Part shown: positions 43,784 through 52,725 of the stretch, piece after piece
How the letters are laid out: each line of letters begins with the position of its first letter
How positions within the stretch are numbered: position 1 is the first letter of the stretch
Assembly (NCBI RefSeq): GCF_001042485.2
Contig: NZ_LBMN02000012.1
Location: 248,001 to 312,000 of the forward strand
Reading direction: 5' to 3'
Length of the DNA stretch: 64,000 bases
Source of the DNA: Bacillus paralicheniformis
Lineage (GTDB): Bacteria > Bacillota > Bacilli > Bacillales > Bacillaceae
The notes under the pieces: generated by a model
What the model was told of the DNA's origin: nothing
The model's input: only the letters and a program-made list of their open reading frames with translations
The model's database searches: none
Position numbers and translations under genes: made by a program

Positions 43784-45039
43784 CATTCTGATGAGGGTTG
43801 TTCAATATTTTGAATCCGTTCCATGATCGTCGGATGGCCGTATTTAAAAATCTTGACGAGAAACGGCGGGTTTGCCTCGCTCAGCCCGGCTTTTGAGAGC
43901 TCTTGAAACGTCGAAACCGCTGCATCGCTGTTTTGCGTCAGTTCAATCGCATACTGGTCAGCAGCTTTTTCCTGATGCCTCGAAACTGCGTTCGTAAATG
44001 GAGACGACGCGAAAGAGATAACCCCCATCAGCATCAGAAGAAGCGGAAGTGCGGCTAGATCGGATTTTCCCGCAATATGAAGGCTTCTTCCATAGCGGCC
44101 GATGATCCGCTTGTACAGCTTGTCGATCACATAAAAGACAGCAAGGGATAAAAGCAGATACCCGCCGAGTCCTATGTAAACATGCTTCATCACATAATGT
44201 CCCATTTCGTGCGCCATGATGAATAAAATTTCCGGCTCATCCAGCTTGTTCAGCGTGGTATCCCAGAGCACAATCCTTTTATTGGCGCCGATTCCTGTTA
44301 CATAGGCATTTAACGCATTCGTTTTTTCAGACATGTTCACTTCATAGACGTGATTCGCAGGAATATCCGCCTGATCGGCCAGCTTCAGAATGCTTTGTTC
44401 AAGATCTTTATTTTTCAGCGGATAAAAGTCATTGTATAAAGGATCAATGACAACCGGCTGGAGAAAAAATAAAAACAGCGTAACCGGAACCGTCAGACAC
44501 CAGGCATAAAACCACCAGCGTTTTTCATGCTTTTTGATCAAATAGTAAAAGACGATCACCGCCGCAGCCGTTATCGGAAAACTGATCCAGAAGTCGATCA
44601 CCTGGTCTTTGATCCAGCTCGCGGTTGTCTGGGTTGATATGCCGTAGTCAAGCGAATATTGATAGCTGATCCAGTCAAGCGGCAAAGAAACGATCGTGAC
44701 GATCAGAAACAAAGCAAAAACATATGCCGTGATTTGAATGCTTCTCCTCTTCGAGGTCTGCTCCGCCCAATTTTTCATTTTCCTGGATAAACCGGCAATC
44801 AACAATATAAAAAATAAAAACCATTCAAACGGAATCCGGATAAAAAACATAAAGTCCTTTATTTTCGAGTACTCTTCCGTCAGCATGAGTTCTCTTTCGT
44901 TCATAAATGCCGCCGGGTCTGCGCTTGTCCCTTTCAGCGCCTCAGGAACGGAGGGTTCACCGGCCATAAAGAGATACCAATAGAAAAAAAGGCCGTACAG
45001 CACATACAGGAGACCGGCTCCCGCGATCCATTTCCGCAT
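43783..45039 (-). CDS. yhfN: M48-family membrane zinc protease YhfN (Ste24/CAAX type)
   Basis: 418 residues with about six membrane segments. The zinc motif is IMAHEMGHYVMKH near 273-285, with the third ligand in ENPFTNAVSRHQEKAADQYA-like sequence (NAVSRHQEKAADQYAIEL near 350). The N-terminal extension is typical of Ste24/peptidase_M48_N. A cytoplasmic-membrane protease whose substrates in Bacillus are not known. It sits next to aprE as in B. subtilis. Upstream is a 70-base gap to azlD. Confidence 0.87.
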   Translation of the reverse strand: MRKWIAGAGLLYVLYGLFFYWYLFMAGEPSVPEALKGTSADPAAFMNERELMLTEEYSKIKDFMFFIRIPFEWFLFFILLIAGLSRKMKNWAEQTSKRRSIQITAYVFALFLIVTIVSLPLDWISYQYSLDYGISTQTTASWIKDQVIDFWISFPITAAAVIVFYYLIKKHEKRWWFYAWCLTVPVTLFLFFLQPVVIDPLYNDFYPLKNKDLEQSILKLADQADIPANHVYEVNMSEKTNALNAYVTGIGANKRIVLWDTTLNKLDEPEILFIMAHEMGHYVMKHVYIGLGGYLLLSLAVFYVIDKLYKRIIGRYGRSLHIAGKSDLAALPLLLMLMGVISFASSPFTNAVSRHQEKAADQYAIELTQNSDAAVSTFQELSKAGLSEANPPFLVKIFKYGHPTIMERIQNIEQPSSE

Positions 45040-45110
45040 GGCGAATCACTTCCTCTCACATAGCAGTTACTTCTATTGTAAGCTTTTCATGCGAAAGTTA
45101 GAACCAAGCC

Positions 45111-45422
45111 TTACAATGAGAGCAAGAGGCCGGCGCCTGCGAGCGTCAAAATCGTCCCCATCACGACGACTATGACGCTTGCTCCAAAATAGGAAAATAA
45201 AAATGCGATAAGAGCGCCGGCAAGTCCGTAGAGCATACCGCTTTGCACGAAAAAAACTCCCGGAAAAATGAGAGCCCCTAAGACGGCGTACGGCACATTT
45301 TTCAGCACGCGCTCCAAAAATCCGGGAAGCTTCAGGCTTTCAAAAGCAATGAGCGGCACCATCCGCGGCACATATGTAACGGCAGCCATGCCGATAATCA
45401 TCCAGATGATCGGGCTAAACAT
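45111..45422 (-). CDS. azlD: AzlD-like small subunit of branched-chain amino acid exporter
   Basis: 103 residues with three to four helices (PIIWMIIGMAAVTYVPRMVP; LERVLKNVPYAVLGALIFPG). The AzlD family partners AzlC. ATG 45422 overlaps the azlC stop by 8 bases, with GAGGGGAAGAG inside azlC, so the two are coupled. The frame extends further upstream inside azlC but without a better start. The export of branched-chain amino acids or their analogues is family knowledge. Confidence 0.82.
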   Translation of the reverse strand: MFSPIIWMIIGMAAVTYVPRMVPLIAFESLKLPGFLERVLKNVPYAVLGALIFPGVFFVQSGMLYGLAGALIAFLFSYFGASVIVVVMGTILTLAGAGLLLSL

Positions 45423-46131
45423 AGTTTCTCTTCCCCTCTGTTCTAAATTGGTACAGCCATTCAATCAGGACGGCGGATAAAAGCGTAGCGCAGACGATCG
45501 ACCATCCTGCCGACAATATTCCGTTCATTTGGAAAACGGTATTGAATAACGCAGCCGCCCCCGCCAGCAGCAGGACTTTTCGCTGTTTTTTCAAAGGCGG
45601 CACCAACAATCCGATAAACATGGCATAAAGGGCGATGCTCATGCTTTCCTGGAGAACAGCCGGCATGGCGGCCCCTGCAAAATGCCCGGCCGCACTCCAA
45701 AAAACCCAGCTTACATATCCGATCGAACCGAGGCCGATCATATACCCGGTCGTTAGCTTTTCCTTTCTTAGAGCAGCGACGGCAAACGATTCATCTGTCA
45801 CCGCGAAAAATGAGTAAAACGCTTTTTTCCAAGGCGAATCTTTTTCTACCAATTGATTCAAAGTCGCCGAAAATAAAAAATGTCTGATATTCACAATGAA
45901 CGTCGTCATAACGATTTCGATGATTCCCGTCTGAACGGCGAGCATGCTTAAAGACATATACTGGGACGCTCCTCCGAAAACAAGGGCGCTCATCAAAAAC
46001 GTTTCAAAAAGCGACAGCCCCGTTGTTTTCGCCAAAAGCCCGAATGTCAAAGCGACCGGAATGTAGCCGACGGCAAGGGAAACCCCTGAACGAAGCCCGT
46101 CTAGAAAGTTGAGTGAATCGTGCTTTTCCAT
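45415..46131 (-). CDS. azlC: AzlC-like large subunit of branched-chain amino acid exporter
   Basis: 238 residues with the AzlC signature: FLDGLRSGVSLAVGYIPVALTFGLLA at the start, SALVFGGASQYMSLSMLAV near 55 and FFAVTDESFAVA near 110. ATG with AAAGAGGTG. It follows the regulator gene by 12 bases and is coupled to azlD. It should export branched-chain amino acids or toxic analogues such as azaleucine, under the control of the adjacent XRE-cupin protein. Confidence 0.87.
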   Translation of the reverse strand: MEKHDSLNFLDGLRSGVSLAVGYIPVALTFGLLAKTTGLSLFETFLMSALVFGGASQYMSLSMLAVQTGIIEIVMTTFIVNIRHFLFSATLNQLVEKDSPWKKAFYSFFAVTDESFAVAALRKEKLTTGYMIGLGSIGYVSWVFWSAAGHFAGAAMPAVLQESMSIALYAMFIGLLVPPLKKQRKVLLLAGAAALFNTVFQMNGILSAGWSIVCATLLSAVLIEWLYQFRTEGKRNYV

Positions 46132-46143
46132 CTTGACACCTCT

Positions 46144-46695
46144 TTACGGATAATAAATGAGTGTATAACATGATGCCGTTTGTTCCGTGTTGTTTTCGTA
46201 CGTATGCACGGTGTTTGCGGTGAAATGCATCGCATCGCCTTCGTTCAGGCTGCAGGTGTAATCACACGCCGTCACCGCGATCGCTCCTCTAGAGACGAGC
46301 ACATACTCTTCAATCCCTCCGTGGTGAGGCTCTGATTCGTGTACACAGCCGGGCGCAAGTTCAATATAAAAGATTTCAAACTTCTTTTTCTGGTCGAAGG
46401 GAAAATGCGGAAATGCCGCGTATTTTTCTTCTCCGGCCAAAACGGGCGTTTTCTCATGCTTTCTGACGACCGTCGGCTCCCCCGCGGGCTTTTCTGCCAA
46501 GGAAGTAAATGATACTTGCAGCCCGTTTGCGATCTTCCACAAAGTTGTGATCGTCGGACTTGAAGAGCCTTTTTCAATTTGCGCGAGCATGCCTTTGCTG
46601 ACGCCAGTCATCGATGACAATTGATCAAGACTGTAATTGCGGACTTTTCGCAGCCTCTTTATGTTTTCTGCGACTTGTTTTTCAATCGAATTCAT
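46144..46695 (-). CDS. XRE-type regulator with cupin domain
   Basis: 183 residues. The N-terminal helix-turn-helix (SLDQLSSMTGVSKGMLAQIEKG) is followed by a C-terminal cupin (ESEPHHGGIEEYVLVSRGAIAV; GDAMHFTANTVHTYEN). Regulators of this build next to azlCD are common and probably repress or activate the exporter in response to a small molecule. The putative promoter repeats TTGAACATTTGTATAATTTATTGAACA at about 46717-46743 contain two TTGAACA copies that could be its own operator. Confidence 0.82.
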   Translation of the reverse strand: MNSIEKQVAENIKRLRKVRNYSLDQLSSMTGVSKGMLAQIEKGSSSPTITTLWKIANGLQVSFTSLAEKPAGEPTVVRKHEKTPVLAGEEKYAAFPHFPFDQKKKFEIFYIELAPGCVHESEPHHGGIEEYVLVSRGAIAVTACDYTCSLNEGDAMHFTANTVHTYENNTEQTASCYTLIYYP

Positions 46696-46716
46696 CTTCT
46701 GCCTCCTCTCAATAAA

Positions 46717-46743
46717 TTGAACATTTGTATAATTTATTGAACA
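46717..46743. promoter_or_regulatory. repeated TTGAACA elements upstream of the XRE-cupin regulator
   Basis: ATTGAACAT and ATTGAACAT occur as direct copies about 20 bases apart, flanking a TATAAT-like box. They lie 22-48 bases before the regulator start, where an autoregulatory site is expected. Confidence 0.4.
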
Positions 46744-46801
46744 TTATAGCATAATTTTTTAGGATGAAAAGCCATTAAACGGAGAAAATAAATAGCCTGA
46801 G

Positions 46802-47269
46802 GTGATCATTCTGAAAAAAATAATGGGGATCATACTTTTTTTCGGTATTTTATCTATCACTGTCTTTTATGTATTCCACTTGATGGCGGAGCCTTTCGAC
46901 TCAAGAAATGCCGAAGAAATCATCTTGAAGCAGGCAGATGACAGCGAAAAAACGGTCAGCATCAAAGATAGGCACAACATAGGCGTTCTGCTTGATACAT
47001 TTAACAAAGGGAAAAGAATGAAAGAAAAGTCGGCGCATAGCCTGCCTTCTCCGGCGTATCACGGATACATCAGCATGACCGACACACATCGCGTTCACTT
47101 CACCGTCTGGCTGAAGAAAGATGAAGCCGTCATCCTGAAAGAAGAGGAGGGCACATATTTTGTTCTCCGACAAAAGGAAAAAGACGCTCTTCTCAGAGAA
47201 CTGCAGAAAAGGGACGCGGCAGGCGTCCCTTTTAACGTGTCAAGATTGATTTGTCAAAATGTCTTTTAA
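46802..47269 (+). CDS. yhfM: conserved protein YhfM
   Basis: A protein of up to 155 residues. One N-terminal membrane segment or signal ([22 protein letters not shown]) is followed by a soluble part with [20 protein letters not shown] and [21 protein letters not shown], as in YhfM of B. subtilis. Function unknown; likely membrane-anchored. The start is uncertain: GTG 46802 overlaps GAGGTGAT, and an ATG at 46823 is an alternative. The last 20 codons form the terminator hairpin and the 3' end overlaps the convergent lcfB by 30 bases. Confidence 0.7.
   Translation: MIILKKIMGIILFFGILSITVFYVFHLMAEPFDSRNAEEIILKQADDSEKTVSIKDRHNIGVLLDTFNKGKRMKEKSAHSLPSPAYHGYISMTDTHRVHFTVWLKKDEAVILKEEEGTYFVLRQKEKDALLRELQKRDAAGVPFNVSRLICQNVF
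47206..47234. terminator. terminator hairpin inside the 3' end of yhfM, for yhfM and lcfB
   Basis: AAAAGGGACGC-ggca-GGCGTCCCTTTT forms an 11-base stem. It lies within the yhfM frame and just after the lcfB stop, flanked by A- and T-runs. Confidence 0.75.
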
Positions 47270-48781
47270 AGCGCGCCTTAAAATTTTGCCGGTCGAATTT
47301 TTCGGTATTTCATCCATGAAGACGATTGCCGCCGGGCGCTTGTATTTGGCAAGATGCTTTTTGCAATGCGACAAGACATCATCCTCTGTCAGCGTTTTAT
47401 TCTTCGGAACGACATAGCACTGGACGGCTTCTCCCGTATTCGGGTCTGGCACTCCGATCACCACCGCTTCTGCGATTTCCGGATGAAGGTAGAGCACTTC
47501 TTCGATCTCCCTCGGATAGACATTATAGCCGCCGACGATAATCATGTCTTTTTTTCTGTCGACGATATAAAAATAACCGTCTTCATCCCGTTTTGCCAAA
47601 TCACCTGTATACAGCCATCCGTCTTTAATCGTATGGGCCGTTTCTTCCGGCATGTTGTAGTACCCTTTCATAACATTCGGCCCTTTAACGATCAACTCCC
47701 CGACTTGACCGGCAGGCAGCTCTTCCCCGATTTCATTGACGACTTTGTTTTTCACATTGAGAATGTTCGTGCCGATCGATCCTGGCTTGCGGCCGGTGCT
47801 GAACGGGTTAAAGCATGTAACAGGAGAAGCCTCCGACAAACCGTAGCCTTCTAAAACGAGAACGCCGAATCTTTCTTCAAAACTTTTCAGGAGAGCAACA
47901 GGCATGGCTGCTCCGCCTGAGATGCAAATCCTGATGGATCGAAAACCGGTTTCATCCGCCCCTTCATACTGGTACAGGTAATTGTACATTGTCGGCACGC
48001 CTGAGAAGATCGTCGCCTGATGCTTTTTAATCAGCTTGAAAACTTCGGCGGGGCTGAATTTCGGCACGATCAAAATCGCTGCGCCGTTCATGAGCGGCGC
48101 ATTCATGCAGACCGTTAAACAAAAAACGTGGAACATCGGCAGGGCGGCGACGACAAGGTCAGATTCATTCATTGTTAGATAGCGGGCTGTATCATTTGCA
48201 TTCGAAAATAGATTTTGATGTGTGAGCATCGCCCCTTTTGGTCTTCCCGTAGTTCCTGACGTATAAAGGATGGCGGCCGTATCTTCGGCGTCGATTTCAG
48301 GAAACGGCCGGACAGGAGGTTTCATAATGTTTGTAAACGATTTCAATTTCATCTTAACCTCAGTGCTTTCCGGTTCGCGAAGCGGCTCTCCCGTTTCGCA
48401 AAGCACGACGCAGCTGACTTTCGGAAGGGATTCATGCACCTTTTCGTAAAGCGGAAGCAGCTGTCCCAGAGCCACGATCACTTTTGCGTCGCCATTTGTC
48501 AGCATATAGCCGATCTCAGTCGGCGTATAGGCCGGATTGATCGGTATGACAACGGCTCCGGCCTTCAGCGCACCGTAAAACGCAATCACAAAATGCGGGG
48601 TATTGCCGAGAAGCAAAGCAACATGATCTCCCTTTTCCACCCCGATTTCGCGCAGACCTTCTGCAAAGCAATCAATTTTCTGCTGTAATCCCCCGTATGT
48701 TTCCGTCTGTTCCCCAAAAATATAAGCGGTTCTGTCAGGCTTTGATTGAGCTGTTTCCCCTAATTTTGAAACTAAATTCAT
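47240..48781 (-). CDS. lcfB: long-chain fatty-acid-CoA ligase LcfB (YhfL)
   Basis: 513 residues, equal to YhfL of B. subtilis. ANL motifs: [19 protein letters not shown] near 163, YGLSEASPV near 304, [16 protein letters not shown] near 377, [21 protein letters not shown] near 396 and the lysine region [11 protein letters not shown] near the end. It activates fatty acids for beta-oxidation or lipid recycling. ATG 48781 gives the standard length with GGGGTGGGAG upstream; the frame to 48814 overlaps the operator. A FadR-like palindrome lies directly before it. Confidence 0.9.
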   Translation of the reverse strand: MNLVSKLGETAQSKPDRTAYIFGEQTETYGGLQQKIDCFAEGLREIGVEKGDHVALLLGNTPHFVIAFYGALKAGAVVIPINPAYTPTEIGYMLTNGDAKVIVALGQLLPLYEKVHESLPKVSCVVLCETGEPLREPESTEVKMKLKSFTNIMKPPVRPFPEIDAEDTAAILYTSGTTGRPKGAMLTHQNLFSNANDTARYLTMNESDLVVAALPMFHVFCLTVCMNAPLMNGAAILIVPKFSPAEVFKLIKKHQATIFSGVPTMYNYLYQYEGADETGFRSIRICISGGAAMPVALLKSFEERFGVLVLEGYGLSEASPVTCFNPFSTGRKPGSIGTNILNVKNKVVNEIGEELPAGQVGELIVKGPNVMKGYYNMPEETAHTIKDGWLYTGDLAKRDEDGYFYIVDRKKDMIIVGGYNVYPREIEEVLYLHPEIAEAVVIGVPDPNTGEAVQCYVVPKNKTLTEDDVLSHCKKHLAKYKRPAAIVFMDEIPKNSTGKILRRALKDILTNQS

Positions 48782-48801
48782 TCTCCCACCCCTTAAAAAT
48801 G

Positions 48802-48819
48802 AATGAATGACCATTCATT
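48802..48819. promoter_or_regulatory. FadR-like operator upstream of lcfB
   Basis: AATGAATG-AC-CATTCATT is a perfect 8-2-8 palindrome containing the TGAATGA/TCATTCA halves of Bacillus FadR sites. It lies 21-38 bases before the start codon. FadR represses fatty-acid degradation genes until long-chain acyl-CoA binds. Confidence 0.65.
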
Positions 48820-48908
48820 TTGTGATAATCAAAATCTATTCCCATTATAGTAAATGAACAGAAAACACTCAAGGGCTGTTGGGAAATATCTTCCATTCCT
48901 CTCAAGTT

Positions 48909-48941
48909 AAAAAGGAGCCGCGGAAACCGCAGCCTCTCTTT
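48909..48941 (-). terminator. terminator after lplJ
   Basis: On the minus strand AGAGAGGCTGCGG-ttt-CCGCGGCTCCTTTTT, with one mismatch, follows the lplJ stop immediately. Confidence 0.75.
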
Positions 48942-49930
48942 TAGTAGACAAGATCCAAAAATTCTTCTTTTTGAATATTGCCGAAGTAATGCTTGATGTC
49001 GACGCCTTGAAGGGCTTCTTCAATCGCTTTTCTTTCATACTGTACGCCTGTCAGCTTCTCTTCAATATCGCTGACATCGCCGACTCCGAAAAAGTCACCG
49101 AATATTTTGCACTCGCAGATCACGCCTTTTTGCACTTCCAGGCGGATGTCGACCGATCCCGCTTGAAATCGTTTTGAATGCTGAAGATTGAATTTCGGAG
49201 ACTTCCCATAGTTCCAATCCCAGTTTTGATAGCGTTCCTTTGAAATTTGATTGATGATTTTCCAGTCTTTTTCAGTCAGCTTATACTCCGGTATTTCCCC
49301 TTCGGTATCAAAAATATAGCGGAGAAGCATGCTTCGGAATTCCACTGTCGTCATCTTCTGATCGAGAAATTCGCTGATATTGGCTACCCGGCTCCTGATC
49401 GATTTGATGCCTTTTGATTCGATTTTATCTTTTTTTACTTTTAAAGCCGATACGACATGTTCTATCTCAGAATCGAACAACAGCGTGCCATGGCTGAACA
49501 TTCTCCCTTTCGTTGAGAACTGGGCGTTTCCCGAAATTTTCCGGCCGTTTGCCATCAAGTCGTTTCGGCCGCTCAGCTCCGCATCGACGCCAAGCCGCTT
49601 TAAAGCGGCCACAACGGGCTCCGTAAACTTCTTAAAATTATGGAAGCTGTTGCCGTCGTCTTTCGTAATAAAGCTGAAGTTCAAGTTCCCGAGGTCATGG
49701 TAGACAGCTCCGCCGCCTGACAGCCTGCGAACGACAATGATCCCGTTTTCATCCACATACTTTGTGTTGATTTCCTCAATCGTATTTTGGTTTTTGCCAA
49801 TGATGATCGACGGCTGGTTGATATAAAACAGCAGATACGTCTCTTCAGGATCGAGGTGCTTTAAGCAGTACTCCTCAATCGCCAAGTTGATCCTCGGATC
49901 TGTAATATTTTGATTATCGATAAACAGCAT
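48941..49930 (-). CDS. lplJ: lipoate-protein ligase LplJ
   Basis: 329 residues. The lipoate-binding motif VVRRLSGGGAVYHDLGN lies near 70-86 and the catalytic lysine in NGRKISGNAQFS near 130; the C-terminal accessory domain is present. It attaches scavenged lipoate to E2 subunits and GcvH using ATP. Same neighbour order as B. subtilis (yhfI-lplJ). ATG with AGAAGGAGGAA; 18 bases after the yhfI stop, so the two may be cotranscribed. Confidence 0.92.
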   Translation of the reverse strand: MLFIDNQNITDPRINLAIEEYCLKHLDPEETYLLFYINQPSIIIGKNQNTIEEINTKYVDENGIIVVRRLSGGGAVYHDLGNLNFSFITKDDGNSFHNFKKFTEPVVAALKRLGVDAELSGRNDLMANGRKISGNAQFSTKGRMFSHGTLLFDSEIEHVVSALKVKKDKIESKGIKSIRSRVANISEFLDQKMTTVEFRSMLLRYIFDTEGEIPEYKLTEKDWKIINQISKERYQNWDWNYGKSPKFNLQHSKRFQAGSVDIRLEVQKGVICECKIFGDFFGVGDVSDIEEKLTGVQYERKAIEEALQGVDIKHYFGNIQKEEFLDLVY

Positions 49931-49948
49931 GTTTGTCAGTTCCTCCTT

Positions 49949-50683
49949 CTATTCTCCCCACACATAACCGGTGTGCGCCAGATCAACCGCGCCTTTATAA
50001 ATGGTTTTGGCCTCTTCTGCTAGTTTTTGATGTTCCCCGAAATGCGGGAGGTGTGTCAAGAGCAGATGTCCCGCACCCGCTTCTGCAGCGATGCGTCCCG
50101 CTTCGAGGCTGTTCATATGACCGGCGCTTCTCCCATCCTGATCCGCATAAAAATTGCACTCCGAGATCAATAGATCGGCTCCTGCGCTGAACGGGATGAA
50201 AGCTTCCTGAAAGCTCGAATCGGCTGTATAAACGACAGAATGAACACCGTCCGTCACCCTCATAGCAAAGCAGTCAACAGGATGAACCGTCTTTAAAAAC
50301 GTGAACGTAAACGGTCCGATTGCCAAAGACTCTTTCGGATCATAGGCCAATCCAGCGGTATGCGTTTTATATGTAAGCTTTGAAAACTGCTCTTCATCAA
50401 AAGGATGTCCATATATCGGAAGGGCATTCGCTCCCTTGCCGAGGAATGAGCCGACCAGTTTGGCAAATTGCAAAGGGCCGACATCCGCAATATGGTCATG
50501 ATGATAATGGGATAATATAACGGCATCAAGCTCCTCAACGGGCAGAAACAGCTGAAGCTTCGATAAAACGGCACTGCCGCAGTCGATTAAAACGGAATAA
50601 TCCCCGGATTGAAAGAGATAGCCTGAAGTCGCTTCATTTGCAGCCGGAAATCCTCCGCAGCAGCCGATGACTGTCATCTTCAT
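49949..50683 (-). CDS. yhfI: metallo-beta-lactamase-fold hydrolase YhfI
   Basis: 244 residues. Zinc ligands lie in ILSHYHHDHIADVG near 60, and in VYTADSS and LLLTHLPHF further on. It belongs to the RNase Z-like branch of the fold; the substrate of YhfI is unknown. ATG 50683 with AGAGGTG gives the B. subtilis length; the frame reaches 50752 without a ribosome site. Divergent from yhfH. Confidence 0.87.
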   Translation of the reverse strand: MKMTVIGCCGGFPAANEATSGYLFQSGDYSVLIDCGSAVLSKLQLFLPVEELDAVILSHYHHDHIADVGPLQFAKLVGSFLGKGANALPIYGHPFDEEQFSKLTYKTHTAGLAYDPKESLAIGPFTFTFLKTVHPVDCFAMRVTDGVHSVVYTADSSFQEAFIPFSAGADLLISECNFYADQDGRSAGHMNSLEAGRIAAEAGAGHLLLTHLPHFGEHQKLAEEAKTIYKGAVDLAHTGYVWGE

Positions 50684-50839
50684 ATATACACACCTCTTTT
50701 TTGTGTCTATCGTCCCCCTATTCAATATACCCATTTTTCTTAAAAATTGCATGTTTTATATTTTGTCATAAAACAGACATTGATTTCCTGGATACTGTTA
50801 TAATACAATGATGACAACAAACGAATTGGGGGAATCAAC

Positions 50840-50974
50840 ATGCTCGCTAAAATCACCGAGTTCTTCAGAAATTTGCCTTCCAAAAAATGTTCAAAATGCG
50901 GCCACGATATTGATGAGCAGCACGAATGCTACGGAAACACTTGCTCTAAATGCTTAAATGTAAAAGATATATAG
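50840..50974 (+). CDS. yhfH: small zinc-ribbon-like protein YhfH
   Basis: 44 residues, MLAKITEFFRNLPSKKCSKC then GHDIDEQHECYGNTCSKCLN and VKDI. Two Cys-X2-Cys pairs (17/20 and 35/38) plus Cys 30 suggest a bound zinc. It matches YhfH of B. subtilis; function unknown. ATG after TTGGGGGAATC. A strong terminator follows 10 bases after the stop. Confidence 0.85.
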   Translation: MLAKITEFFRNLPSKKCSKCGHDIDEQHECYGNTCSKCLNVKDI

Positions 50975-50983
50975 ACGTCATTA

Positions 50984-51021
50984 AAAAATGCCCCGGCGGA
51001 TCTCCCCGGGGCGTTTTTTTG
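50984..51021 (+). terminator. terminator after yhfH
   Basis: AATGCCCCGG-cggatct-CCCCGGGGCGTTTTTTT. The next 260 bases up to gltT are very AT-rich and hold no gene; they should contain the gltT promoter. Confidence 0.85.
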
Positions 51022-51283
51022 TCATAAAGTTAGTTATAAAGAGAGAGATTCTTGTCAAAATTCATTATTTTAATAACTTTTTACTATTTCACTTAGGGAA
51101 ATATACACCGATGAACGTCCCGATTTGAATTTAAGCTGGGATAATCATCTCATATTTGAATTTTCAATATATTCAGACGTTATTTTTTTAATGGACGAGT
51201 TGCATTTTCTTTCGCTATACTTAATTTACGATCTCAAGTTTAATATTCTAGTATAAAATTAAGATTGCGTTGGGAGGGCATCT

Positions 51284-52570
51284 ATGAAAAGACTTAAATT
51301 CGGATTAGCCACACAAATTTTCCTGGGGCTGATTTTAGGTGTTGCAGCAGGAGCGATTTGGTTCGGAAACCCTGCAGTCGCAACGTATCTGCAGCCCGTC
51401 GGTGATTTGTTCTTAAGATTAATCAAAATGATTGTGATTCCTATTGTCGTTTCAAGCTTGATTGTCGGGGTTGCAGGGGCCGGCAGCGGCAAAAAGGTCG
51501 GCAGGCTCGGTTTTCGGACGATTCTGTACTTTGAAATCATTACGACTTTTGCGATCGTGCTCGGACTTCTCCTTGGAAACATCGTTCAACCTGGACACGG
51601 CGTAAACTTTTCTGGTGCTGAAAAACAGGATATCAGCCAATATGTAGAAACAGAAAAAGAGGCAAGCACCAAATCTGTCGCAGACACGTTCCTGCACATT
51701 GTGCCGACAAACTTTTTCCAATCGCTCGCTGAAGGCGATCTGCTTGCGATCATTTGCTTCACTGTTCTGTTCGCACTCGGAGTGTCAGCCATAGGCGAAA
51801 AAGGCAAGCCTGTGCTTTCCTTTTTTGAGGCAACGTCTCAAGCCATGTTCCACGTCGTGAACATCGTCATGAAATTCGCGCCGTTCGGCGTTTTTGCTTT
51901 AATTGGTGTAACGGTTTCAAAATTTGGTTTTTCTTCGCTTTTATCATTGGGAAAGCTCGTTTTGCTTGTCTATCTTGCTCTTGCTTTCTTCCTGATCGTC
52001 ATTTTTGGGATCGTCGGCAAGCTGTGCGGTATCAATATATTTAAATTTTTGGCCTATATGAAAGATGAGCTTCTTCTTGCATACAGTACATCAAGCTCTG
52101 AAACTGTGCTTCCGCGCGTCATGGAAAAAATGGAGAAAATCGGCTGTCCGAAAGGCATTGTGTCGTTTGTCATTCCGATCGGCTACACATTTAACCTTGA
52201 CGGCTCTGTCCTGTATCAGGCAATCGCGGCGCTGTTTCTGGCGCAGGTCTACGGCATCGATCTGTCCATTGGGCAGCAGCTCACGCTCATCCTTGTCCTG
52301 ATGGTCACTTCTAAAGGAATGGCTGCCGTTCCCGGCACATCATTCGTCGTTCTTCTCGCGACTCTGGGCACGATCGGCGTTCCTGCTGAAGGGCTGGCCT
52401 TCATTGCCGGAGTCGACCGGATTATGGATATGGCGAGAACGGTCGTCAACCTGACCGGAAACGCTCTTGCCGCTGTGGTCATGTCAAAATGGGAAGGTGA
52501 ATATGACGCCGTTAAAGGACAGACCGTCTTAAATCAAAGGGAGCCGGCAGATATGAAAATGTCCGGCTGA
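51284..52570 (+). CDS. gltT: proton/sodium-glutamate symporter GltT
   Basis: 428 residues of the DAACS family with eight helices and two hairpin loops. The serine-rich loop STSSSETVLPRVMEKM lies near 268-283, the NMDGT-like motif FNLDGSVLYQ near 305, and VNLTGNALAAVVM near 388. It imports glutamate and aspartate, driven by cations. Same position as gltT (yhfG) of B. subtilis. ATG after TTGGGAGGGCATC; a long terminator follows. Confidence 0.93.
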   Translation: MKRLKFGLATQIFLGLILGVAAGAIWFGNPAVATYLQPVGDLFLRLIKMIVIPIVVSSLIVGVAGAGSGKKVGRLGFRTILYFEIITTFAIVLGLLLGNIVQPGHGVNFSGAEKQDISQYVETEKEASTKSVADTFLHIVPTNFFQSLAEGDLLAIICFTVLFALGVSAIGEKGKPVLSFFEATSQAMFHVVNIVMKFAPFGVFALIGVTVSKFGFSSLLSLGKLVLLVYLALAFFLIVIFGIVGKLCGINIFKFLAYMKDELLLAYSTSSSETVLPRVMEKMEKIGCPKGIVSFVIPIGYTFNLDGSVLYQAIAALFLAQVYGIDLSIGQQLTLILVLMVTSKGMAAVPGTSFVVLLATLGTIGVPAEGLAFIAGVDRIMDMARTVVNLTGNALAAVVMSKWEGEYDAVKGQTVLNQREPADMKMSG

Positions 52571-52578
52571 CAGCCCGC

Positions 52579-52625
52579 AAAAAAACGTATGTTTCCCGCT
52601 TTTGGAGAAACATACGTTTTTTTAA
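52579..52625 (+). terminator. terminator after gltT
   Basis: AAAAAACGTATGTTTC ... GAAACATACGTTTTTTT, a 15-base perfect stem with a short loop. Confidence 0.9.
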
Positions 52626-52655
52626 AAATATGCAATTTGCTCAAGAAACCTGTCC

Positions 52656-52683
52656 AAACAACTTCCTTTCGTTTACATACGAT
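52656..52683 (+). promoter_or_regulatory. candidate sigma-K promoter of the Tyr-rich protein
   Basis: AAAC and CATACGAT are separated by 16 bases, which fits the sigma-K pattern (-35 AC, -10 CATANNNT). The start codon lies 43 bases downstream. This would place expression in the late mother cell. Confidence 0.45.
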
Positions 52684-52725
52684 GTACTGTAGTTAAATTA
52701 GAAAAGAAAACTGGAGGGAAGTTTA

